A stretch of 21,700 bases of DNA from a virus, in IMG/VR virus record IMGVR_UViG_3300017598_000426, positions 1 to 21,700 of that record; one strand, written 5' to 3'. The position numbers were made by a program, and so were the translations under genes. The notes under the pieces were generated by a model. That model made no database searches. It saw nothing but the letters and a program-made list of their open reading frames with translations, and was not told the origin of the DNA. Numbering within the stretch: the first letter of the stretch is position 1; every line of letters starts with the position of its first letter. Shown here in pieces: positions 7,016 through 13,296 of the stretch.

Positions 7016-7042
7016 TCAGTTGTTTCCTGTGTTGTGCTTCAT
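7016..7042 (-). CDS. Possible 8-residue leader ORF
   Basis: The peptide is MKHNTGNN with a good ribosome site (AAGGGTGG) a few bases upstream, and its stop lies 2 nt before the next ATG. Its first codons match those of the 119-residue gene starting at 3859 (ATGAAGCACAAC), so it may be a truncated copy of a gene start or a translational leader. Confidence 0.3.
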   Translation of the reverse strand: MKHNTGNN

Positions 7043-7093
7043 TTTGCCACCCTTACCTATCCCTAGAATCGCGCTGAGCGTCCGCTAAGGGGT

Positions 7094-7154
7094 CGCCACG
7101 CCACGATCTATGCTTTACCCTTACCTGTATCAGCCTAGAGCATTTAATCGCTTA
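7094..7154 (-). repeat. Intergenic repeat element, copy 2
   Basis: It shares TAAGCGATTA at one end and AGATCGTGGCGTGGCG at the other with copy 1 (1589-1648), at nearly the same distance. The first end contains the TAA stop of the gene ending at 7152. Confidence 0.5.
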
Positions 7155-7487
7155 GAAGGCAAGACAGGGAACATTTTGGCGCGTTACGCCGTTGCGCTTG
7201 CGGTCTGCAACCGTCTTCTGGACAGCGAGCCGCCAGTTTTTGATCGTGATGCCCGTGGAATGTTCACCGCCTGTGCTATAGCCGCTGCGGGCCATTGCGT
7301 AGCCGTAGCGCATCTGGGCGATGGTGTCCAGATAATTGAAATAACCGGATACTGTGCTGTGTGCCTTGCCGTTGACGGCAATGTGATACTGATCGCTGCC
7401 GTGGTTGGCTTCGTCGGCTTTTCTGCCCTTGATTGCTTTAATAGCCTGGCTTATTGCGTGTTCTGCTGTTTGTATGTTGTTGCTCAT
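7152..7487 (-). CDS. Hypothetical early protein, 111 aa
   Basis: The protein starts MSNNIQTAEHAISQAIKAIK and ends RQNVPCLAF. The first 25 residues are helical and basic; the middle is polar with several Tyr/Gly (YFNYLDTIAQMRYGYAMARSGYSTGG). I do not recognise it. It has its own strong promoter (7538-7566) and a 45-nt leader with a doubled 10-nt repeat, so it is probably made in quantity and may be regulated. The ATG at 7487 was chosen over an upstream TTG that falls inside the repeat; GAAAGG precedes the ATG. Confidence 0.75.
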   Translation of the reverse strand: MSNNIQTAEHAISQAIKAIKGRKADEANHGSDQYHIAVNGKAHSTVSGYFNYLDTIAQMRYGYAMARSGYSTGGEHSTGITIKNWRLAVQKTVADRKRNGVTRQNVPCLAF

Positions 7488-7517
7488 TTTGTGCCTTTCG
7501 GTTTGCTTTCGCGTTTT

Positions 7518-7537
7518 AACTGTCCTCAACTGTCCTC
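7518..7537 (-). repeat. Tandem 10-nt direct repeat just downstream of the -10 box
   Basis: GAGGACAGTT occurs twice in tandem on the minus strand, covering the expected transcription start and first transcribed bases of the promoter at 7538-7566. The position suits an operator or an initial-transcript element. Confidence 0.5.
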
Positions 7538-7586
7538 ATGTTAGCACGATCCTGAACCACTGTCAAGCACTTTTTTAACTTTTTTT
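7538..7586 (-). promoter_or_regulatory. Strong sigma-70-type promoter with UP-like element
   Basis: TTGACA (7566-7561), a 17-nt spacer and TAACAT (7543-7538) lie on the minus strand. Immediately upstream (7586-7567) are A- and T-tracts resembling an UP element. It lies in the gap after dnaB and reads toward the 111-residue gene and the methyltransferase/resolvase genes. Confidence 0.78.
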
Positions 7587-8991
7587 AAAATAAGTTTTCG
7601 TCCTCGGTGTACTCGTCGAAAGGCTCAGCGTCAACCGCTGGCGCTGCCGCGTACTCCCGACACATAAACGCGCCGCCCTCATCGGTAAAGCGTTGCTCGA
7701 TTTTGTCGAAGTTTAAAAGCACGGATCCTATCGGGCCATTCCTATGTTTCGCAATCGTAATCGTAACTGCGCCGCCATGATCGTTCGGTTTGTCTTTATC
7801 CTTCGGCTCGTTGGGCCTGTGTAAGATTATGATTACGTCCGCGTCCTGCTCGATGTTGCCGGACTCGCGCAGGTGCTTCATCATTTTATAGCCGTCGGGT
7901 TCCTGTTCCGAATCGCGCCCAAGTTGTGCCAACACCATGATCGGTAAGCGTGTCTCTTTCGCCATGCCTTTAAGCATCCGCGACTGTTCGCCCACAACTT
8001 CGTAACGCTGTTTACGCCCAGCGTCGCCGCTGTTAATGAGTTGTAGATAGTCCAGCATAACGATCCCGTCTGGGTGCTTACGCGCAAAGGTACGCACCGC
8101 AGAGCGTATAGCATGGATAGTGGTGTCCGCCTGGTCTATGACACTAAGCGGCGAACCCTCAAGGCCCGACTGTATAGCCCGCGCTTTTTTGATTTCGCTT
8201 TTTGCTAAGAATCCACTTTTAACTTTTTGCACGTCCAACCCGCCAGCAATGCTGAGCATCCGCACCCATAGTTCCTCCACGCCCATCTCCAGCGATATAA
8301 AAAGCACAGGCCGATTTTGCATAATCGCCGCGTAGTGCGCCACGTTTAAAGCAAACGCCGTTTTGCCAACTGAGGGCCGCGCCGCCAGTATAATTAAATT
8401 ATTCTCTTGAAATCCATGCGTTAATTTGTCAACGCCTTCGATGCCGCAACCCACGCCCGTGATCTTGCCACCTGCGCTTGCGAGTTTTTCAAGATACACT
8501 ACGCCAGCCGCTGCGCCATCCTTCGCGCCGATCACTTCCGCGCCATGTGCGCCTTGGGTCGTTTCCATCGTTAGTTTTTCGATGCCCGCGATAATGTCAA
8601 GCGGGTCGCCCGTACCCTTCGCTTCGACTTCGAGCCAACGGGCCGCGCTCTCAAGCTGTCGCCGTTGCCAATGCTTTAGCACCGCTTTTGCATGGTGTTC
8701 CGCGTGGGCGCTTGTTTCGATGCCTTGGCATAGTGTGGGGATCTCCTGGAGCGCTTCGCTGTTTTTTAACTTTCCAAACATTGCCCCGCCGTCAATCGCT
8801 ACGCCTTCCGCGCTTAGCTCAAGCATAGCGGTGTAGATATCGCGGTAGTTCTTTTCCTGGAATTTGGAAGCGTCCGCGCCAAGAATGTCGCACACTTGAT
8901 CCAGTTTTGCGCCTAGTGAAATGTAAAGCGAAGCAACAGTCCAGCGCTCTGCTTCTGCTGTGGATTCCTGGCGCCTTGTGTCTCTATTCAT
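7585..8991 (-). CDS. dnaB: Replicative DNA helicase, DnaB family
   Basis: This 468-residue hexameric 5'-3' helicase has a complete N-terminal domain (residues 10-110), a linker, and a RecA-like C-terminal domain with Walker A ARPSVGKT (204-211), Walker B GIVMLDYLQLI (Asp314) and the arginine-finger region KHRNGP (415-420). It would unwind the phage fork. The start at 8991 overlaps the preceding gene by 8 nt (ATGAATAG); longer upstream starts would add a basic low-complexity tail overlapping that gene. It follows a replication-initiator-like gene, the usual phage order. Confidence 0.94.
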   Translation of the reverse strand: MNRDTRRQESTAEAERWTVASLYISLGAKLDQVCDILGADASKFQEKNYRDIYTAMLELSAEGVAIDGGAMFGKLKNSEALQEIPTLCQGIETSAHAEHHAKAVLKHWQRRQLESAARWLEVEAKGTGDPLDIIAGIEKLTMETTQGAHGAEVIGAKDGAAAGVVYLEKLASAGGKITGVGCGIEGVDKLTHGFQENNLIILAARPSVGKTAFALNVAHYAAIMQNRPVLFISLEMGVEELWVRMLSIAGGLDVQKVKSGFLAKSEIKKARAIQSGLEGSPLSVIDQADTTIHAIRSAVRTFARKHPDGIVMLDYLQLINSGDAGRKQRYEVVGEQSRMLKGMAKETRLPIMVLAQLGRDSEQEPDGYKMMKHLRESGNIEQDADVIIILHRPNEPKDKDKPNDHGGAVTITIAKHRNGPIGSVLLNFDKIEQRFTDEGGAFMCREYAAAPAVDAEPFDEYTEDENLF

Positions 8992-9850
8992 TTTCTTTAG
9001 CTTTCTGCCGCGCTTCGTGCGCTGCCTTCGCTGCTGCCAGTTCTGCCGCGTTTGCTTCGTCGCGGGCGTGTTGCTTCTTACGCGCTTCAAGTTGCCACGG
9101 CTCCAGCCCTGCGCCGGGTGCTGCTGTTTTGCTTTGGGATTCCTGCCATGCGTCGTAGATGTTTTGAAACTTTGACGCGCCGTTCTTGCACTTAGTGCGG
9201 AGCCTGTTTTTATGGATGCTTTTTATTTGCTTGCGCCATGTGAATCCTTCGCCCTGCGGCTCTTTCGTCAGACACCAAATAAGCGCGTTGCGGATTTCGT
9301 CGGGTCTGTATCCGTCAATGGTTTCAATTTTGGACAACTCTTCACACGCGCTTTGCTTTTTAACATCGCTTTTGGGGTGCGCGGTTTTAAATGCGTCGCG
9401 GATTTCGTCATAGTGGATAAAATCAAAAGATAGCGCACGGCGCTTGCGCTGTGCTTTGCACTTTTTCGGGTCTTCTCTTCTCTTCTCTGTCTCTGTCTCT
9501 GTCTCTGAGACAATTTTTTTATTTGAACCTGTAAAATTTTTTTGATCTTCGCCGTCAACAAGCTCAATCAATCCAACTTCCACAAGTGCTTGTATATCAA
9601 TAGTTTTTGACTTAATTCCGAGCATATCGCGAAGGTACTTTTTGTCATTAGGGATACCATATCGATCCCATGATTGGGCAATGATAAGACCCAAAAACAG
9701 GTACTTAGTGGGATCGTTAAGGGATCTATAACGGTAGCTATCGAGGAGGCTTCGGTGTAGCTTAACCCACGTTGGGTTCGTCTGCTGGTAACTTTGATAC
9801 CTTTCATGGTCGATTACACGGATGTATTCTATGCGTTTATTTTGCTTCAT
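8984..9850 (-). CDS. Replication initiator / helicase-loader-like protein
   Basis: This 288-residue protein has an N-terminal winged-helix-like region: WVKLHRSLLDSYRYRSLND, then YLFLGLIIAQSWD and a second helix-turn-helix with GLIEL near residue 95. A short simple-repeat linker (SETETETEKRRED) follows, then a basic central domain and an Ala/Lys-rich C-terminal helix. This arrangement directly upstream of dnaB is typical of phage O-like replication proteins that bind the origin or load DnaB. It is a family-level inference without a catalytic motif. The ATG at 9850 overlaps the upstream stop by 14 nt; an upstream TTG is less likely. Confidence 0.65.
   Translation of the reverse strand: MKQNKRIEYIRVIDHERYQSYQQTNPTWVKLHRSLLDSYRYRSLNDPTKYLFLGLIIAQSWDRYGIPNDKKYLRDMLGIKSKTIDIQALVEVGLIELVDGEDQKNFTGSNKKIVSETETETEKRREDPKKCKAQRKRRALSFDFIHYDEIRDAFKTAHPKSDVKKQSACEELSKIETIDGYRPDEIRNALIWCLTKEPQGEGFTWRKQIKSIHKNRLRTKCKNGASKFQNIYDAWQESQSKTAAPGAGLEPWQLEARKKQHARDEANAAELAAAKAAHEARQKAKENE
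9471..9508 (-). repeat. Simple-sequence repeat (GAGACA/AGAGA) inside the replication gene
   Basis: On the coding strand GAGACA is repeated three times in tandem and followed by AGAGA units. It encodes the SETETETEKRR linker between the winged-helix region and the central domain. Six-base unit changes would keep the frame; changes in the 5-base part would shift it. Confidence 0.7.
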
Positions 9851-10193
9851 TTGCTGCCTCAATCATCTCGCTAGGTGTCATAACCCGCAGTTCAATTCCG
9901 CAGTGCTTCGCCGCCGCTATCTCACAGCGCACGCCTTCAGAATGTTCCCAGCCGTCTATTTTAAGCACCCACAATTCAGCGCATACGCCCAACATATAGA
10001 GATCCATATCGCGCCAGGTTTCCCAGTCTGTACCTGTATCGTACGCTTGCGCTATCGGGTGGCAATGGGTGATTGGTGAGTAGATGTGTAGCCCCTTCGC
10101 GATAAGCCGCGCCGCTACTAAGGTAACAAGATCAAAGCGTAGCTGTTCTATGCGCTTGTCGTCATGTGTGTATGGTGTTGCTATGTAAATCAT
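9837..10193 (-). CDS. DUF1937 protein (nucleoside 2-deoxyribosyltransferase-like)
   Basis: This 118-residue protein starts MIYIATPYTHDDK. It contains the pattern SPITHCHPIA, DWETWRDMD, LWVLKIDGWEHSEGV and EIAAAKHCGI, which matches DUF1937. The fold is related to nucleoside 2-deoxyribosyltransferases, so nucleotide or modified-base metabolism is plausible, though the activity is unproven. I chose the ATG at 10193, 2 nt after the upstream stop with GGAG about 12 nt before it, over an ATG at 10208 that overlaps the nuclease gene. Confidence 0.78.
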   Translation of the reverse strand: MIYIATPYTHDDKRIEQLRFDLVTLVAARLIAKGLHIYSPITHCHPIAQAYDTGTDWETWRDMDLYMLGVCAELWVLKIDGWEHSEGVRCEIAAAKHCGIELRVMTPSEMIEAANEAK

Positions 10194-10195
10194 TT

Positions 10196-11065
10196 TTATA
10201 CGCTCCATTTTTCAGCCGCTACAACGACCATTGCCGCCGCTTGCGCTGTCTGTTGTTGTTGTTTACGCTCAAGGCTTGCGCCGATCACGGGTTGTGCGTT
10301 GCCATATTCTCGCGTAACTTCTACCGCTTCAGCTATAGTCATGCCACGCGCGACCTGTTCTATTCCGAAATGAAAAACGTCGCCAGTATATAGCGCTTCG
10401 CTGGTTTCCTCGTTGCGCTTTTTGAGTCGCTGCTCATACTGCCAATAGTACCGCGCTCCGCATTGGTTGTAGCACTTGATAGAAGACGGTGTAACGGTAT
10501 CGCCTTCGCCTGATTCGCCAAGCTCTTCATGACGGTCTTCGCGCTTGTCGTAGTCCTCGGGCGTGGCGCAACCACTACAAAGCGGCACAAATGGACAGCG
10601 GCGCATAAAATCTTTGCACGCTAGTTCGTTTTGTCGCCAGTACCCACGCGAGCGCGATTGCTGGATCTCCCATGCGGTATCCTCCACCTTCGACAAGGCA
10701 AGGCCCAACTTATGATCGGTTATATAGTGTTCATGCTCCAGAAGTGCGCCGGGTGTTTTGCGTAGCCATTCGACACAACGATCCTGGTAGTCTATCGGTG
10801 TCGCATCCTTACCGCTCAACTTGATCGTAGGCTTTCGTATAAGCCGATAAACAACCCGATCCAGTTTTCGCCCCTGCGCCTGAAGAGCAAGCGCGTACAT
10901 TTCAGCCTGATACCCAACTACCTGCGCGTCGATATATTTCTGCGGATCCGCTGTCGTTTTCCAATCGATCAAAGTGCCACCGCGTACAAGGTCAACCTTG
11001 CCCCTAAACTCTATATTGCCGCCCTTGATCGGCATCTTTACCGTTTCCTCGATTATGTCACTCAT
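10196..11065 (-). CDS. PD-(D/E)XK nuclease (RecB/Cas4-like), apparently circularly permuted
   Basis: This 289-residue protein opens with a RecB-type nuclease core: Glu6/7, GKVDLV (Asp25), LIDWKTT (Asp34, Lys36), GYQAEMY (Gln53, Tyr57). It continues with a Cys cluster (C150, C157, C163, C166), then a segment that normally begins such proteins: TPSSIKCYNQCGARYYWQYEQ followed by GDVFHFGIEQ (His232), ending in the helix that usually leads into the core. The role is probably an exonuclease with the annealase-like ATPase and SSB encoded upstream. The Cys set suggests a possible Fe-S cluster as in Cas4/AddB. The motif order is unusual. Confidence 0.82.
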   Translation of the reverse strand: MSDIIEETVKMPIKGGNIEFRGKVDLVRGGTLIDWKTTADPQKYIDAQVVGYQAEMYALALQAQGRKLDRVVYRLIRKPTIKLSGKDATPIDYQDRCVEWLRKTPGALLEHEHYITDHKLGLALSKVEDTAWEIQQSRSRGYWRQNELACKDFMRRCPFVPLCSGCATPEDYDKREDRHEELGESGEGDTVTPSSIKCYNQCGARYYWQYEQRLKKRNEETSEALYTGDVFHFGIEQVARGMTIAEAVEVTREYGNAQPVIGASLERKQQQQTAQAAAMVVVAAEKWSV

Positions 11066-11094
11066 CTTTTACCCTTTCGTTGTTTTTAAAATTT

Positions 11095-11130
11095 GGCGCG
11101 GCAGTGCAACAGAGAAAACACCGCCGCGCC
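11095..11130 (-). promoter_or_regulatory. 12-bp hairpin between the SSB and nuclease genes
   Basis: On the minus strand GGCGCGGCGGTG pairs with CACTGCCGCGCC (12 pairs, one G-U) around a 12-nt loop. It lies 30 nt upstream of the nuclease start. The following AAATTTTAAAAAC is not a proper T-run, so it is more likely an mRNA-stabilising or processing hairpin than a terminator. Confidence 0.6.
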
Positions 11131-11149
11131 TGGTGGTCAGCGCTAAGCG

Positions 11150-11572
11150 CTAGAATGGGATATCATCTTCGGGCTGTGCTACTGCTGGCGCTGCCTTAGG
11201 TTCGGGCGCTGCCGGGGCTGTGCCGTCAACGGGCCAAAACGCGGTGACTTCATGGTACTTGCCGTCTTTCTCCACACGGATCATACACTCCTTTCCGATC
11301 ATGCGCTCATGGTGTAGCGTATTCTCAGGGTCGTACTTTGTACACTGTTCCTGTGTCAATCCACACGCTTCCGCGAATCGCGCCAGCTTCCATAGCGCCT
11401 TAGGCGTAAGGTAAAAAGCCGCGTCCCGTTTTGCGCCCATGCGATCGAAGGTAAAATTTACGCCCTTCGTGCCGCTGTTCGCCGTGAAGGTTTTACACGC
11501 TTTCACAACTACATGATGATCGCCAACGTCCAACCATTCGCCGCCCTCGTTCCAATGTTCTGCCAGGTTCAT
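11150..11572 (-). CDS. ssb: Single-stranded DNA-binding-like protein
   Basis: This 140-residue protein has a beta-rich N-terminal domain (EWLDVGDHHVVVKACKTFTA, then KGVNFTFDRMG), a flexible Pro/Ala linker (TAPAAPEPKAAPAVAQ) and the C-terminal tip PEDDIPF. That tip is the diagnostic SSB tail that binds partner proteins. It would coat single-stranded phage DNA and recruit the recombination and replication enzymes. It lies between a Sak4-like ATPase and a PD-(D/E)XK nuclease. The N-terminal part does not look like a classical OB-fold SSB and may belong to a phage-specific family. Confidence 0.72.
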   Translation of the reverse strand: MNLAEHWNEGGEWLDVGDHHVVVKACKTFTANSGTKGVNFTFDRMGAKRDAAFYLTPKALWKLARFAEACGLTQEQCTKYDPENTLHHERMIGKECMIRVEKDGKYHEVTAFWPVDGTAPAAPEPKAAPAVAQPEDDIPF

Positions 11573-11609
11573 AATTTGCTCACTTTCTGCGCTTCCGCGC
11601 TTTTGTTTT

Positions 11610-12380
11610 TTATCGCTTTAATTTGCGAATTTTACCAAAAAGCCTAGTCCAGTCGCACGGCTCAAAATCGGCAAGTGTTCCGCTTGCGTCTTTCGACAGG
11701 TGTAGATCGTCGTTAAATGTGCGCCAGGTGCGATCACCTGCTTCGTTTGATTCCATGTGTAGCACAAGATCAAACTGGCTTGGTATCTCAACAGCAAGCG
11801 ATCCGTTCAGCGCGATAACGCGCCGTGTGCGCCCGCTGATTCGATCTTCCTTCCAAGCCCCAAGGCTTGTAAAGATAGTGTTGACTGGTAAATGGTTGAT
11901 CGTGTTCACCATTTTTTGCACACGCCGCGACAGTACGCCGTAGTCCTCCATACCAAGCTGATCCGCGTAGATACCGCGCGGAGTACTCTCCTCGCCCTTT
12001 GTGCGCTCTTGGATGAGCGACACGCGATCCACTTCGATTATATGCCGCTTGCATAGCTCGTTAAGCTCGGTTAGTGAGTCAAAAGCCACAGTGCGTATGC
12101 CCTTGATCTCAGTATCGCCGATCTTGATATTGAGCGGGCCGCCGTCGCTGCTACCGTTCGCCAACGCACGAACAACGCCGCGCAAATCTTCCCATTTATC
12201 GACCTGGATAGCATTATACTCACGGCCTTGAAGCGGCAATAATCCGCGCTCCGCTGCTACGATGAGCGTTGACTCTTCTGGCAACGTGCCAAGGCTTGTT
12301 GTTTTACCTGTGCCGCTGTCGCCGTAGACTAGAGCGCGTATATAATAGAACTCCGCGTCTTTCGTTGTTCCTACTCTCAT
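11610..12380 (-). CDS. RecA/AAA-like ATPase, Sak4-type single-strand annealing protein
   Basis: This 256-residue protein has Walker A GDSGTGKT (20-27) and Walker B IRTVAFDS (Asp101) in a compact RecA-like core. The size, the DSGTGKTT motif and the neighbouring SSB gene match phage Sak4 (Rad51/RadA-like) annealases, which work with their cognate SSB. The annotation AAA_24 is an equivalent alternative. The start at 12380 lies 1 nt after the previous stop, with AAGGAA upstream; a longer upstream frame is unlikely. It is the second gene of the early operon. Confidence 0.8.
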   Translation of the reverse strand: MRVGTTKDAEFYYIRALVYGDSGTGKTTSLGTLPEESTLIVAAERGLLPLQGREYNAIQVDKWEDLRGVVRALANGSSDGGPLNIKIGDTEIKGIRTVAFDSLTELNELCKRHIIEVDRVSLIQERTKGEESTPRGIYADQLGMEDYGVLSRRVQKMVNTINHLPVNTIFTSLGAWKEDRISGRTRRVIALNGSLAVEIPSQFDLVLHMESNEAGDRTWRTFNDDLHLSKDASGTLADFEPCDWTRLFGKIRKLKR

Positions 12381-12381
12381 A

Positions 12382-12597
12382 TTACTTAATTCCTTCCGCG
12401 CTTTGCGCTTTTTGTTTGATTTCGTCCTCGTTCCATTCTTTTGCACACGATCCACACTGACACAAGTCTTCAGTTATTGCCCAGCCGTCGCGGGTAAAAG
12501 CCGCCACGGTTTCAGTTACGCTTCCCAAATACTCATACCCTTCCGCGCAATCGTCGCAATCGATGAGTGTACAGTGTGACGCTAAACTTTTCAACAT
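12382..12597 (-). CDS. Cys-rich zinc-binding hypothetical protein, 71 aa
   Basis: This is the first gene of the early minus operon. Two knuckles, CDDC (residues 15-18) and CQCGSC (about 47-52), suggest one zinc ribbon; Glu/Asp are abundant. The ATG at 12597 has GGAAGGG upstream and lies about 35 nt downstream of the expected transcription start. An upstream in-frame TTG at 12666 is part of the -35 box and is rejected. As the first product of the early operon it could be a regulator or host-takeover factor, which is positional inference. Confidence 0.72.
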   Translation of the reverse strand: MLKSLASHCTLIDCDDCAEGYEYLGSVTETVAAFTRDGWAITEDLCQCGSCAKEWNEDEIKQKAQSAEGIK

Positions 12598-12637
12598 TTT
12601 ATAAACCCTTCCGTTTTGGTTTGTCGTTCTATTGGCA

Positions 12638-12666
12638 AGATTACCACAACACGCACACGCTGTCAA
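12638..12666 (-). promoter_or_regulatory. Early minus-strand sigma-70-type promoter
   Basis: TTGACA (12666-12661), a 17-nt spacer and TAATCT (12643-12638). It drives the recombination/replication operon. The -35 box is inside one arm of an inverted repeat shared with the divergent promoter. Confidence 0.8.
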
Positions 12667-12689
12667 GTGCTAGTTTTACCGACTTGACA
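12661..12689. promoter_or_regulatory. Inverted repeat joining two divergent -35 boxes (candidate operator)
   Basis: TGTCAAGT (12661-12668) and ACTTGACA (12682-12689) are perfect 8-base inverted arms separated by 13 nt. Each arm contains one complete -35 hexamer, so a dimeric protein bound here would affect both promoters. The arms may be partly symmetric simply because both boxes are consensus; the two extra bases (GT/AC) are the evidence beyond that. Confidence 0.5.
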
Positions 12690-12712
12690 CGCGCTACGCT
12701 GTAGTGTATGAT
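12684..12712 (+). promoter_or_regulatory. Plus-strand sigma-70-type promoter of the lysin operon
   Basis: TTGACA (12684-12689), a 17-nt spacer and TATGAT (12707-12712): near-consensus. The expected start is around 12718-12720, coinciding with the ATG of the first gene at 12719. Confidence 0.82.
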
Positions 12713-12718
12713 CTCCTT

Positions 12719-12928
12719 ATGAAGTTCTCGGCAAATAAATGTTTAATATGTGGATCGCAAGCTATCGAAACACACACAACACCGACACCATATACTGAGT
12801 GCTTGGAGTGCGGCGCGGTAGATAGTGAAGATACAGGCCCGTGTGCTTGTGTCGTTTGCGGTAAAGATACTTATAGCGAGATAGAAGGGATCTACTACTG
12901 TGAACCATGCCAGGAGGCTACCCAATGA
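12719..12928 (+). CDS. Double zinc-ribbon protein, 69 aa, probably leaderless
   Basis: The protein has four cysteine pairs (CLIC, CLEC, CACVVC, CEPC), enough for two zinc sites, in a compact rubredoxin/zinc-ribbon-like chain. I cannot assign a family. The ATG at 12719 lies 7 nt after the -10 box, where transcription should begin, and no Shine-Dalgarno precedes it. It is therefore likely a leaderless mRNA. A GTG at 12704 would lie inside the promoter and is rejected. Its stop overlaps the endolysin ATG (ATGA), and it contains the AGGAGG that serves that gene. Confidence 0.7.
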   Translation: MKFSANKCLICGSQAIETHTTPTPYTECLECGAVDSEDTGPCACVVCGKDTYSEIEGIYYCEPCQEATQ

Positions 12929-13296
12929 AACTAAGTAAAAACTTGAGCGTTGGCGAAGTCGCTTGCAAGTGTGGTTGCGGCTTTGGTGATACGTTCGGTG
13001 AATTGTCTCCGGCGCTTGTGGTTGCGTTCCAGGTGCTACGCGACACGCTCGGTGTTCCACTGCGCGTCAATAGTGGTTGCCGTTGCTTCTCGCACAACCG
13101 CGCTGTTGGCGGTGCTACTGGCTCGCAACACTTACGCGGGCACGCGCTTGATCTGTCGTCGGCGCAGTGTGCGCCTGAAGATATAGCCCGCGCCGCTGAG
13201 TTGATCCCGACACTGTATAATGGCGGTATTGGGCGCTACGATACTTTCACACATATAGACGACGGGCCAAAGCGTAGATGGAACAATCGACCATGA
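12925..13296 (+). CDS. Endolysin, peptidase M15 (L,D/D,D-peptidase-like)
   Basis: This 123-residue peptidoglycan peptidase of the M15_3 type has the zinc motif SQHLRGHALDL with His69 and Asp76, and the third ligand THIDD with His110. Upstream, VNSGCRCFSHNRAVGG is the family's substrate-side segment. It cleaves peptide cross-links or stems of the cell wall at lysis. It has no signal peptide, so it depends on a holin. CKCGCG near the N-terminus is unusual and could hold a metal or a disulphide. AGGAGG lies 8 nt before the chosen ATG. It is in a plus-strand operon apart from the putative holin and lipoprotein genes on the other strand. Confidence 0.9.
   Translation: MKLSKNLSVGEVACKCGCGFGDTFGELSPALVVAFQVLRDTLGVPLRVNSGCRCFSHNRAVGGATGSQHLRGHALDLSSAQCAPEDIARAAELIPTLYNGGIGRYDTFTHIDDGPKRRWNNRP

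Noticed and set aside
7110-7544. Plus-strand 144-codon ORF opposite the 111-residue gene
   Set aside because: It lies over the minus-strand gene and its promoter and has no ribosome site; the minus frame has a strong promoter and proper start.
12666-12704. TTG start at 12666 and GTG start at 12704 for the two divergent Cys-rich genes
   Set aside because: Both codons lie within promoter elements, upstream of or at the expected transcription starts, and better ATG starts exist at 12597 and 12719.
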